A stretch of 64,000 nucleotides of DNA from a bacterium (GTDB lineage: Bacteria; Armatimonadota; Zipacnadia; Zipacnadales; Zipacnadaceae): contig JAUVXR010000012.1 in the NCBI GenBank assembly GCA_030603495.1, positions 8,501-72,500 of the forward strand, given 5' to 3'. The notes below the pieces were generated by a model. It worked only from the letters and a program-made list of their open reading frames with translations. It was not told the origin of the DNA and searched no databases. Shown one piece after another: positions 1 through 7,495 of the stretch; positions within the stretch are counted from its first letter, which is position 1, and each line of letters opens with the position of its first letter. Position numbers and translations under genes: made by a program.

Positions 1-1020
1 GGTGACGAGAAACTCCTTGCACCTGTCGCAGACGGCCCGGAACCAGGCGTCACGCCGGCCGGGATTGGCCACACCCTTCAGTTTTGGCCCCAGCGGCGGC
101 GTATTCTCGCCGTATGCCGGCGAGCCGGCGGCTTCGCCCAGTATCCCCTGTGCCAGGTACTCCTTGAACTGCTGCTCCGTGAAGATATTGGCCAGATTGC
201 TCAATACCTGCCGCGCTACTGCCTGGCCGCCGTACACGGCGAGGGTGGTGTAGATATTGATCTTGACGAATCCGTCCTGCGGAAGCCTAGCAAGATCATT
301 CGGGCCCACAGAGGAGGCGCCGTGCAGGCACAAGATATTGCCCACTGCCGCGCTGATTTCCCGGGCGCAGTCAGAGCGGTAGCTTACTTGTTCGGCAGTT
401 GCGCGGTGCTCCGTGCCCACGTTGGGTACGACGATATCCACGCCGGTTGCGTGCACGAATCTTACCGCCTGCTCAGCGGTGGTAAGCTTATTGCTTAGAC
501 CGTCGCTGCCAGCCTCCAGTATCTCAGCAGCCGCGCCCTCCACGACGACCTGGCCCCCGACTTTCTCCACATATTCAGCCGTGAGCCGGAGGTTCTCGTC
601 AAAAGGCTGCTTGCTGGCATCACACATAACCGATGCAAACTCCCCCACGAAGTCTTCCATGATATCACCGTCCAGCCACGGGAACCCATGATCCAGGTGC
701 GGCATCACCCGCAGCTTGGCGTAAGGGCTTCGCTCGCTGCAAAACGCTGCGAGGTCCGAGAACATCAAGCGAGTGCCGAGCACCGGGTCGCCACAGGCAG
801 TAAGCAGTGTCATCTGACCACGCGGGGGATAGCGGGCAGTCCAGGCAGGAATGATGGGCAGATCCTCCACGCCAATCTGCTGGCCCATCTCCAGCGCGGA
901 GGCCAGAATCGCCTCCAGCGTTTCGCGGTCTTCACAGCAGAATACAGGCAGGCCGACGCCTAGCTCCGCTGCTTCCTGATACATCTCTTTCACTTGTTGG
1001 TAGTCTGTTATCAGGGGCAT
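1..1020 (-). CDS. Class II fructose-bisphosphate aldolase family protein (3' end outside window)
   Basis: Zinc-dependent class II aldolase (Fba/GatY/KbaY type), which would cleave or form a ketose (bis)phosphate from dihydroxyacetone phosphate. The frame opens at an ATG whose complement is 1018-1020 and stays open for 340 codons to the window edge, so the C-terminus is missing. Visible family motifs are PHLDHGF at about residues 107-113 (the metal-binding His region), GTEH at 202-205, CLHGASS at 231-237 (metal His) and KINIYTT at 253-259, equivalent to the KINxxT/D substrate loop. Its exact sugar cannot be told: TagBP, FBP or a non-phosphorylated sugar derivative are all possible. It runs divergently from the promoter at 1093. 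The family is clear and the substrate is not. Confidence 0.85.
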   Translation of the reverse strand, partial: MPLITDYQQVKEMYQEAAELGVGLPVFCCEDRETLEAILASALEMGQQIGVEDLPIIPAWTARYPPRGQMTLLTACGDPVLGTRLMFSDLAAFCSERSPYAKLRVMPHLDHGFPWLDGDIMEDFVGEFASVMCDASKQPFDENLRLTAEYVEKVGGQVVVEGAAAEILEAGSDGLSNKLTTAEQAVRFVHATGVDIVVPNVGTEHRATAEQVSYRSDCAREISAAVGNILCLHGASSVGPNDLARLPQDGFVKINIYTTLAVYGGQAVARQVLSNLANIFTEQQFKEYLAQGILGEAAGSPAYGENTPPLGPKLKGVANPGRRDAWFRAVCDRCKEFLVT

Positions 1021-1092
1021 CTAATCACCTCGTCAACTGAGGCCCGGGACAGTCTTTCCCGGGACATCTCCAGCTTAGGGACGGTTTCGACC

Positions 1093-1121
1093 TTGACAAT
1101 AGAACGTATGTTTGATATAAT
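1093..1121 (+). promoter_or_regulatory. Consensus sigma-70 promoter
   Basis: TTGACA at 1093-1098 and TATAAT at 1116-1121 are separated by exactly 17 bases, a full match to the housekeeping consensus. Transcription would start near 1128, about 19 bases before the ATG at 1147, with a purine-rich ribosome site (AAAGGTG) just upstream. It lies 72 bases outside the divergent aldolase gene. Confidence 0.85.
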
Positions 1122-1146
1122 CATAACTCCTAAGAAAGGTGTTACT

Positions 1147-1776
1147 ATGAATGACTGGATTGCCTGCATAGTTCTCAATGGTTTTTATGTCCAGGCGTAC
1201 TGGCAACTACAACCGTCGTTGAAGCCCAGACCTCTGGTGATAGCCAGCAAAAACCGAGTTCTGGAGGCCTGCCCGTGGGCGCAGGCAGAGGGCATTGGTC
1301 CTGGGGTCTCCCTTCGGCAAGTGCGTTGTCTATGCCCCCGTGCCACTATAGTTCCCTTTAGCCCAGACGAATACCTGCCGCTATACCGGCAGATTTGGGA
1401 TGTCGTTGCAGCTCATAGCCCGATGGTCGAGCCGGCCGAGTTTCATCGGGGCTTCGCGGATATCAGCAGGTTAGTCGCGAATGCCTGCCAGGCCCGGGCA
1501 TGGCGGGATGAGGTTAGGGAGCAGATTCAGCAGCAGGCCGATTTGCAACCCTATATCGGAATCGGGCCGGGCAGATTCATTGCACGGGTGGCAGCGGCTC
1601 ACAATGCCGTAGTAGCCCGGGAGGACCTTCAAGTATTTCCGCATCTGATTCCGTTGTCCGAGCTTGATTGGTTGGATTCTGACCTGCGGGATGCTCTGCA
1701 CAGGCTGGGTCCGGGATTGGCTGATTTGCGGACCATTCCATACCGCCGGCTTCTCAATGGTGGCACCCTTTTTTGA
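1147..1776 (+). CDS. Truncated Y-family DNA polymerase-like protein, catalytic residues lost (ImuB-like)
   Basis: A 209-residue protein that follows the N-terminal palm and fingers of Y-family polymerases (UmuC, DinB, ImuB), including the SPMVEPA segment and a helix-hairpin-helix-like end (DALHRLGPGLADLRTIP). Both acidic catalytic sites are gone. The usual DxD at the N-terminus reads VLN (residues 9-11), and the usual S-x-D-E reads EFHR, with His100-Arg101 in place of Asp-Glu. The chain stops where the thumb and little finger would begin, so it is about half the family length. Loss of catalytic acids is normal in ImuB, which acts as a structural partner in mutasomes, but this copy also lacks the ImuB C-terminus. 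It could be a decaying gene, yet it keeps a perfect promoter and a ribosome site. The start is ATG 1147; the open frame further upstream overlaps the promoter. Confidence 0.65.
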   Translation: MNDWIACIVLNGFYVQAYWQLQPSLKPRPLVIASKNRVLEACPWAQAEGIGPGVSLRQVRCLCPRATIVPFSPDEYLPLYRQIWDVVAAHSPMVEPAEFHRGFADISRLVANACQARAWRDEVREQIQQQADLQPYIGIGPGRFIARVAAAHNAVVAREDLQVFPHLIPLSELDWLDSDLRDALHRLGPGLADLRTIPYRRLLNGGTLF

Positions 1777-3946
1777 GACTACCCTGGAGCCCAATGCTTG
1801 GGAAGTACACCACGACGAGTGGAAACCCGATCGTAGGTGGGAGGTCACCTGGCGACCCTATCAGTCGCCGACGGACGACATTGATCTCGACCTCGACGAA
1901 ACTTTCGCGGGGCGGCCAGCAATGGACTGGCCACCAGGCTACCCACCCACCGCCTATGCTCATCTGTATATCACCACATCCCGGCGGGATGTGCTGCTCG
2001 ATTTCCATGCCACCAGTCCGGCGCGCATCTGGCTCAATGGCCAGGATGTCACGGAGATAGAGACACTGCCCTCCGGCGTGGCAGCGCAGGCCGACTACCA
2101 CCCCGCACCGGGCGACGGGCCTTACCGCAGACCGATCACGCTGCTCCACGGCATCAACCGTCTGCTCATCAAGCTGTATTTCCCGCAGAAGGATTACGGC
2201 ACCGGGCTGGACCGGCCCACACGCTTTCGCTTACGCCTATTGGACGTGGACGGATCGCCCATACAGGGCTGGGCCTACAGCCTCAATAACCCGCGGCTTT
2301 ACCCACCCGACCTCGCCCTCCGCGGCAGCGAGACGGCACCAGAGCCAGGCTCATGCCTGGCCGACCTTACTGAGGTCAGCATCACCTCCAAGCGGCCCCG
2401 CCACGTATTCTACAGCGACCAATCGGTCAAGCTCTCCGCCCAAGTGCGGTTGTTCAACTCTGAAGAACGGATAGAGCGCTTCGAGCGTGACGAGACCCGC
2501 TATGATACTCAAACCTTCGCCGGGCGCATCTCTGCCAACCTGGTCAGCTACTATGGCGACGTGCCTGGCCGCGAGGCAACGGAAGTTGAATACGGCCTGG
2601 AGCCCAGTGAGGCGAACTGGGACTTCGGCATCCTGCCCAAGGGCCACTACACGCTGTACTGTCGGCTGCATCTAGGCGGCCAACTGCTCAAGATGCCACT
2701 GCCAACGATGATCTCGGTAGTGGATCGACCCCATCCTCTGCCCGAGGGCGTAACGTCGAAATTCGGCCACTCGTACTACTACTTGGGCCTAGTGGGACCC
2801 GAGTTCGTGGAGGTTCTGGCCGCGGGCGGCGTCCGGTTCAACATCGGCAGCGTGCATTGGTGGTGGCTCAGTAAAGACCCCAGGGAATGGATCAAGAAGC
2901 CGATAGCCGAGCGGAAATGGACGTACACGCCCAAAGAAGAGGTTCTGGCAGCAGCCCGCAAATGGGGTGTGGAGCTCACTGGTGACCTGGGCGGCTGCTG
3001 GACGGCGGAATACCGCAAGCTACGTCATCCCCAGTGGGAAATCCCCGAGGAGACCAAGGGGAAGCTGGTAGTCATCAATTCCTACTGGCCCACCTACACC
3101 TACGACTCACCGGAATTCGTTGAGATGGTGCGGGAGTATGTCATCCCCACCGTCAGCAAGTTCAAGCCGCACTTCCGCTACTGGAAGCAGCAGAATGAAG
3201 TCAACCAGGGCAGGTACGGGATGACGCCGGAGATGTGGGGGCCTATCATTAAGGCCACATATGAAGCAGCCAAAGAGGCCGACCCCGACTGCATAATCGT
3301 CAATGCCTCGATGACCGGTCTGGGCATCAATTTCCTCGAGCCGCTTTTCCAACAGGGCTACGACAAGTACTTCGATGTCATTGACTACCATGTGTCCGCC
3401 TGGCCGTTCTACGACCCGGTGGACGATTTGCGCGGGCTGAAGAACCTGTTGGCCCTGATGGACAAGTACGGGGTAGACAAGCCGCTGTGGGACGGGGAGT
3501 TCGGCGCCTATCGCTCGCTCTGGGAAGATGGCGCTCGTGCCCAGGCCGGCGCCTGGACTCGATATATGGTCTGCGCCCACACCTACGACCGACTGGAGCT
3601 GGTGGGCGCGCACTTCATCGGCTACGGTGGCTGGAGTGCCGCAAGCCGTCGGGGGCAGTTCCCGGCCTATGTGGCCTACCGCACCTGCGCGGATAACCTC
3701 GAAGGAGCCACTGACCACGAGCAGCTCAGCCTCGGCCCGCAGATAGCGGCGTACCGCTTCAACCAAGGTGGTGGGCGCGTAACCGTCGTCTGGACGCGCG
3801 ATGGCAGCGAGAAGTCGGTTGTTATCCAGGTGCGGAAGCCCCAGGTGCGGGTTGTGAAGATGTTGGGTACTGAGCAGACAATGCCTTCGCGCCAAGGCTA
3901 TATTCGTCTGCAAGTCACCGGCAGTCCAGTCTACATACGAGACTGA
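1691..3946 (+). CDS. GH-A clan glycoside hydrolase with N-terminal sugar-binding-like domain
   Basis: A large (about 751 aa) glycosidase-like protein without an obvious signal peptide. The N-terminal 200 residues look like the beta-sandwich seen in front of many glycosidases (WLICGPF near the start, then RIWLNGQDV). The C-terminal half is a TIM barrel of the GH-A type: QQNEVN carries the probable acid/base Glu503 and DGEFG the probable nucleophile Glu603. GH39, GH5 or related subfamilies are all possible, so no substrate is assigned. The start is uncertain: ATG 1691 or TTG 1664 keeps the conserved DWLICGPF, whereas ATG 1757 would lose it. Both early starts lie inside the polymerase-like gene in another frame, an overlap of 86 to 113 bases. 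No good ribosome site is visible. Confidence 0.7.
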   Translation: MLCTGWVRDWLICGPFHTAGFSMVAPFFETTLEPNAWEVHHDEWKPDRRWEVTWRPYQSPTDDIDLDLDETFAGRPAMDWPPGYPPTAYAHLYITTSRRDVLLDFHATSPARIWLNGQDVTEIETLPSGVAAQADYHPAPGDGPYRRPITLLHGINRLLIKLYFPQKDYGTGLDRPTRFRLRLLDVDGSPIQGWAYSLNNPRLYPPDLALRGSETAPEPGSCLADLTEVSITSKRPRHVFYSDQSVKLSAQVRLFNSEERIERFERDETRYDTQTFAGRISANLVSYYGDVPGREATEVEYGLEPSEANWDFGILPKGHYTLYCRLHLGGQLLKMPLPTMISVVDRPHPLPEGVTSKFGHSYYYLGLVGPEFVEVLAAGGVRFNIGSVHWWWLSKDPREWIKKPIAERKWTYTPKEEVLAAARKWGVELTGDLGGCWTAEYRKLRHPQWEIPEETKGKLVVINSYWPTYTYDSPEFVEMVREYVIPTVSKFKPHFRYWKQQNEVNQGRYGMTPEMWGPIIKATYEAAKEADPDCIIVNASMTGLGINFLEPLFQQGYDKYFDVIDYHVSAWPFYDPVDDLRGLKNLLALMDKYGVDKPLWDGEFGAYRSLWEDGARAQAGAWTRYMVCAHTYDRLELVGAHFIGYGGWSAASRRGQFPAYVAYRTCADNLEGATDHEQLSLGPQIAAYRFNQGGGRVTVVWTRDGSEKSVVIQVRKPQVRVVKMLGTEQTMPSRQGYIRLQVTGSPVYIRD

Positions 3947-4215
3947 CGGGGAACGGAGTTGAAGAAGATTAGAAACTTCCTCTGTCGGGGTTACAATTCT
4001 GGTGCTACTTGTAGGGGGGAGCAATATGACCCCGGGCACCATCTGGTTGTTTGTCGTCGTCCCGCTAGGGATCCCATACCCCCCATACTAACATTAAACC
4101 TGGATTCAAGTTCTGGTGGGCGAGGTGAGAGAAGAAGGAACTCATGTGCTGGACGCGGAACTTCATGACGATAGAACTACGGGCGAAACTCCATCACTAA
4201 GGGACGTGGCGCACC

Positions 4216-5217
4216 ATGACCGACAATCCGGAACAACGCACTGCCGAGGAAAAGGGTTCGTGGGTAACCTGGCGGCCTGAGATCAATGTCCTGGATTGCA
4301 GCATTCGCGACGGCGGCCTGATGAACGACCACCGATTTGAGGACGGCCTGGTACGAGAGCTCCATCAGACCTGTGTGGCCGCGGGCATCGACTATATGGA
4401 GCTCGGCTACAAAGCATCGAAGCGGATCTTTGCCCCGGACGGATTTGGAGCCTGGAAGTACTGTGACGAAGATGATATCCGTCGCATTGTGGGGGACAAT
4501 CCCACCAATCTGAAGCTCTCCGTAATGGCTGATGCCGAGCGTACCGACTACCATGAAGACATTCTGCCAGCCGCCGACAGCGTACTGGATATGGTGCGCG
4601 TCGCCACCTATATTCACCAGATACCGACTGCCATTGACATGATCGAGGATGCTCATCAGAAGGGTTACGAGACCACCGTCAACTTGATGGCTATTTCGGT
4701 CGTTCAGGAGAACGACCTTGACGACGCGCTCGAGGCCCTTGGCAAGACCGATGTTAGCACGATCTATCTGGTGGACAGCTTCGGCGCATTGTACTCCGAA
4801 GAGATTCAGGCCTTAATTCGCAAGTACTTGGCTATCACTGAAGCCACCGGCAAGCAACTGGGCATCCACACCCACAACAACCAACAACTTGCCTTTGCCA
4901 ACACCATCGAAGCCATCGTCTTGGGGGCGAATCGTCTTGATGCAACTGTGGCAGGCTTGGGGCGCGGCGCCGGGAATTGTCCGCTGGAGCTGCTAATTGG
5001 GTTCTTGAAGAACCCCAACTACCGGCTACGTCCCATCCTGCAATTCATAGAGCGAGATCTCGTCCGGCTGCGTGAGACAATGAGATGGGGGTACGAAATC
5101 CCCTACATGATAACCGGTCAGCTAAATCAGCATCCGCGCGAGGCGATCAGGTTGCTCGAAAGTGATGAGCCGGGGGCTATTGTCGAGTTTTTCGACACAA
5201 CCATTGAGCAGGTCTGA
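4216..5217 (+). CDS. DRE-TIM metallolyase family aldolase (HMGL-like)
   Basis: A 333-residue enzyme of the HMG-CoA lyase/isopropylmalate synthase/4-hydroxy-2-oxovalerate aldolase superfamily. LDCSIRDGGL near residue 28 carries the Arg-Asp metal and catalytic motif, and GIHTHNN near 217 supplies the two metal-binding histidines. AGLGRGAGNCPLELL is the typical late glycine-rich segment. These enzymes use a divalent metal to form or break a C-C bond next to a 2-keto acid or acyl-CoA. The sequence resembles the catalytic domain of 4-hydroxy-2-oxovalerate aldolases more than isopropylmalate synthases, because no regulatory domain follows. No aldehyde dehydrogenase partner is next door, so the substrate is unknown. 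It begins at ATG 4216 after AAGGGACG. Confidence 0.75.
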   Translation: MTDNPEQRTAEEKGSWVTWRPEINVLDCSIRDGGLMNDHRFEDGLVRELHQTCVAAGIDYMELGYKASKRIFAPDGFGAWKYCDEDDIRRIVGDNPTNLKLSVMADAERTDYHEDILPAADSVLDMVRVATYIHQIPTAIDMIEDAHQKGYETTVNLMAISVVQENDLDDALEALGKTDVSTIYLVDSFGALYSEEIQALIRKYLAITEATGKQLGIHTHNNQQLAFANTIEAIVLGANRLDATVAGLGRGAGNCPLELLIGFLKNPNYRLRPILQFIERDLVRLRETMRWGYEIPYMITGQLNQHPREAIRLLESDEPGAIVEFFDTTIEQV

Positions 5218-5253
5218 GTTTCCCATCCCGAACGCGTGCTCAGGAGGCGCCAA

Positions 5254-5664
5254 TTGACAAAGCTAATGACGATATCATCTTATCTGGCAGTAGGACTGCT
5301 CGTGGGGACCGTCTCAGCACTGCTGGGGATTGGGGGCGGCGTGCTGCTGGTGCCGGCCCTGGTATTGATATGGGAATGTAGCATGCACACCGCAGTGGGC
5401 ACTTCGCTGGTGGTGATTTTCCTGTGTTCACTGGCCGGAGCAATTCGTCACTATTCCCTTGACAACGTGAATCTACCGTTGGCGCTGGCCATAGCAGTCG
5501 GGGCGATCGTGGGCAGCTTCTTTGTCGGTGCGCCGCTGGCTGAGATGCTTCCGGCTGCGGCGCTGAAGAAGATCTTCGGCATCGTCCTGGCAGTGGTTGG
5601 GCTGCATATGGCAGGCGTTAGCGGCTACCTCGTGAGGCTCGTGCAGGCCGTCACTGCCGGGTAA
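5254..5664 (+). CDS. Half-size TauE/SafE-type membrane transporter
   Basis: A 136-residue integral membrane protein with four predicted hydrophobic segments and the glycine-rich signature LGIGGGVLLVPAL of the sulfite exporter TauE/SafE family. Full-length members have about 250 residues built from two inverted repeats; this one holds a single repeat, so it may work as a dimer. TTG 5254 is chosen as the start because AGGAGG lies at 5242-5247, 6 bases away; the GTG at 5236 has no such site. It follows the aldolase gene by 36 bases, which suggests co-transcription and perhaps export of a sulfur- or carboxylate-containing product. It ends 13 bases from the convergent next gene. Confidence 0.75.
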   Translation: MTKLMTISSYLAVGLLVGTVSALLGIGGGVLLVPALVLIWECSMHTAVGTSLVVIFLCSLAGAIRHYSLDNVNLPLALAIAVGAIVGSFFVGAPLAEMLPAAALKKIFGIVLAVVGLHMAGVSGYLVRLVQAVTAG

Positions 5665-5677
5665 GCTGGTGTCTATG

Positions 5678-6625
5678 TCAAGATAGCTCCTCGAGTACAG
5701 CCGCCGCAATCAGGGGAATATTGATCTCGTGGTGGCCGATGAGCGTAATGCCCTGCCCGCCGAACTCCTCAGCGCGTGTTACCGGGTTGAGCGTTGACCG
5801 ATAGTGCTTGACGAAGTCGAGGTTGATGCCGGTGAACGGACCCACATCGTAGCCCAGGTTCTGCACTATGGCCAAGGCCTTCTCGATGATCAGGGGCAGC
5901 ACTACCGCCGACCCAGCAACGACGACAACCCCGCCGTCTTGGAGTTTGGCAACCTCGTGAGCGAAGATGCGAAAATCGCGTAGCGTGGCGGCGCCGATCG
6001 CCGCACCGTCGGCAGAAGGGTGCATATGGTTTATGTCCGTGCCCAGCGCTACGTGCACGGTGACGGGAATCCCCTTGCGGTAAGCGGTGGCCAGGATACT
6101 GATGTCCACGTGCGGCGCGTCGCTGTTGGCGATACGGCGAGCAATAGCGGTGCCCAGGCCGATTTCCTTGCGGTAAGCCTCCTGAGCCGCTTGGTTGAGA
6201 AGCTCGGCGGTTTCCTGGACCATGCCGAAGCGCCCCGAAGCGAGGCAGGCGGGTACATCCTCGGACGTCTTGCCAGCCAGGGCGATCTCCACGTCGTGGA
6301 TTGCACCAGCCCCGTTCGTGGCGATGCTGGTCAGGACCCCACGTTTGACGAGTTCAATCAACACTGGCGCCAGGCCGACTTTGACGACGTGAGCTCCGTA
6401 GCAGAAGATGACCGGCAAGTCCTGCTGGCGCGCAGTGACGATGGCCTGAATTGTGCGCTTGATATCCCGCCCAGCCAGAATGTTAGGGAGCGAGTCAATA
6501 AAGTTGCGTACGTTGACTTCCGGCGGACAGACGGTGCCGAAGTCAGCTACGTGCACATTGCTGGGCCGAGCGGCCAGGGACTCGGTGTTTATTCCGTCCA
6601 GATCCAGTTCCTCGTGGTGATCCAT
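5678..6625 (-). CDS. Conserved protein resembling deoxyhypusine synthase
   Basis: A 315-residue soluble protein. Its glycine-rich segments (FCYGAHVVKVGLAPVLIEL, then ATNGAGAIHDVEIALAGK, and VVVVAGSAVVLPL) recall the NAD-binding Rossmann-like fold of deoxyhypusine synthase, where a TTAGGIEHD-like motif sits in the same place. Bacterial relatives are known but lack the eIF5A substrate, and some make homospermidine or have unknown roles. I cannot point to the catalytic lysine with confidence, so the enzymatic call is tentative. It is the last gene of a minus-strand run (Nudix, debranching enzyme, ComF, this gene), 57 bases after ComF, with a REP-like palindrome in the gap. A GAGAG ribosome site precedes ATG 6625. 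Confidence 0.5.
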   Translation of the reverse strand: MDHHEELDLDGINTESLAARPSNVHVADFGTVCPPEVNVRNFIDSLPNILAGRDIKRTIQAIVTARQQDLPVIFCYGAHVVKVGLAPVLIELVKRGVLTSIATNGAGAIHDVEIALAGKTSEDVPACLASGRFGMVQETAELLNQAAQEAYRKEIGLGTAIARRIANSDAPHVDISILATAYRKGIPVTVHVALGTDINHMHPSADGAAIGAATLRDFRIFAHEVAKLQDGGVVVVAGSAVVLPLIIEKALAIVQNLGYDVGPFTGINLDFVKHYRSTLNPVTRAEEFGGQGITLIGHHEINIPLIAAAVLEELS

Positions 6626-6653
6626 TTGTCTCTCAGCTTTCTTGTTCTGCGGT

Positions 6654-6678
6654 GTAGCAGGCCCGTCGCCTGCCCTAC
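6654..6678. repeat. REP-like palindrome (single copy)
   Basis: GCAGGC, a 5-base loop (CCGTC), then GCCTGC form a perfect 6-bp hairpin inside a longer GTAG...CTAC frame. The complementary strand matches the units at 25127-25183: both share GTAGG-x-CAGGCG-xxx-xGCCTG. It sits between two minus-strand genes, as REP elements usually do. Confidence 0.55.
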
Positions 6679-6682
6679 CCGC

Positions 6683-7492
6683 TTAGGCTCGGTCGTTCTC
6701 GTCACCGAGACGCCGCCCCAATTGGGGATGGTAGCTGGGCACCGCCCGGGTGATGGTCAGTGCATATAGCGATTGTGCTCCGGCTCGCCGCAGCACGCGG
6801 GCCGCGGCATTCAGCGTACTGCCGGTGGTGTAGACATCGTCAATGAGCAGGAAGCTCCCGCCTGCCGTTGCCTGTTTGTCAGACACCTCAAATGCGCCCT
6901 GCAAGTTCTGGCGGCGCTGCGTAGGACTAAGCCCAATCTGGGGCGCAGTGTTCTTCTTTCTAATCAGAACCTGCTCCAGGCAGGGTAGGTCCACCAGAGC
7001 GCTGAGCCGACGGGATAGCAGCACGGCCTGGTCAAAGCCACGCCACCCGCGCCGGCTTGGGTGCAGGACTACCGGCACAACGCCGGTCAGGTGGGCCCAC
7101 GGCAAGCCGGCAGGATTCGATATCTCGGCGTCTACGCATTCAGCCAGCAGCTCGCTCAGTGGTTCGGCCAGTCGCTGGCGGCGGTTGAACTTGAACTTGA
7201 TTACGGCCTCGCGCAAGGTTGCCGTATGCAGCCCCACGGCCCGGGCGGCATCGAAGCGTGGCGACTGCTGCCGGCACTCCCCGCAGATCATGTCGGGGCT
7301 AGCCGACGCCGACAGGGGCTTGCCGCACCGTCGGCAGTAGGGCGGCGTGACCAGCTCAAACTCCTGCCGGCAGCGGGCGCATATCACCTCACGGCCCGGG
7401 CTGCCGCAGACCTCGCAGACTGGGGGGAAAACCAGCTCGAGGAGTTCCTCGCCCAGTTTCTTAAGGCGGCTCATGCCGCGTGTTTCCGCCAT
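6683..7492 (-). CDS. comF: ComF family phosphoribosyltransferase-like protein
   Basis: A 269-residue ComF-type protein. The N-terminus has a zinc-ribbon-like set of cysteine pairs (CEVCGSPG, CARC, CRRCGKPL, CGECR, within residues 22-72). The C-terminus is a type I phosphoribosyltransferase fold with the PRPP loop LLIDDVYTTGSTL near residue 220 and the RRGWRGFDQA segment. In competent bacteria ComF acts in DNA uptake after the helicase step; in many others it is widespread and its role is unclear. ATG 7492 lies 3 bases after the stop of the debranching-enzyme gene, so the two are translationally linked. ATG 7474 is a possible alternative start. No other competence gene is in the window. Confidence 0.88.
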   Translation of the reverse strand: MAETRGMSRLKKLGEELLELVFPPVCEVCGSPGREVICARCRQEFELVTPPYCRRCGKPLSASASPDMICGECRQQSPRFDAARAVGLHTATLREAVIKFKFNRRQRLAEPLSELLAECVDAEISNPAGLPWAHLTGVVPVVLHPSRRGWRGFDQAVLLSRRLSALVDLPCLEQVLIRKKNTAPQIGLSPTQRRQNLQGAFEVSDKQATAGGSFLLIDDVYTTGSTLNAAARVLRRAGAQSLYALTITRAVPSYHPQLGRRLGDENDRA

Positions 7493-7495
7493 CGC

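Noticed and set aside
3107-4042. Long minus-strand frame opposite the glycosidase gene
   Set aside because: It is the antisense shadow of a well-supported gene, as GC-rich coding DNA often gives; no motifs.
3959-4168. 69-codon plus-strand frame and a 21-codon mini-frame (4026-4091) with a GGGGGGA site
   Set aside because: No family motif, odd composition, and the mini-frame is too short to support. Nothing else is recognised in the 269-base gap between the glycosidase and the aldolase.
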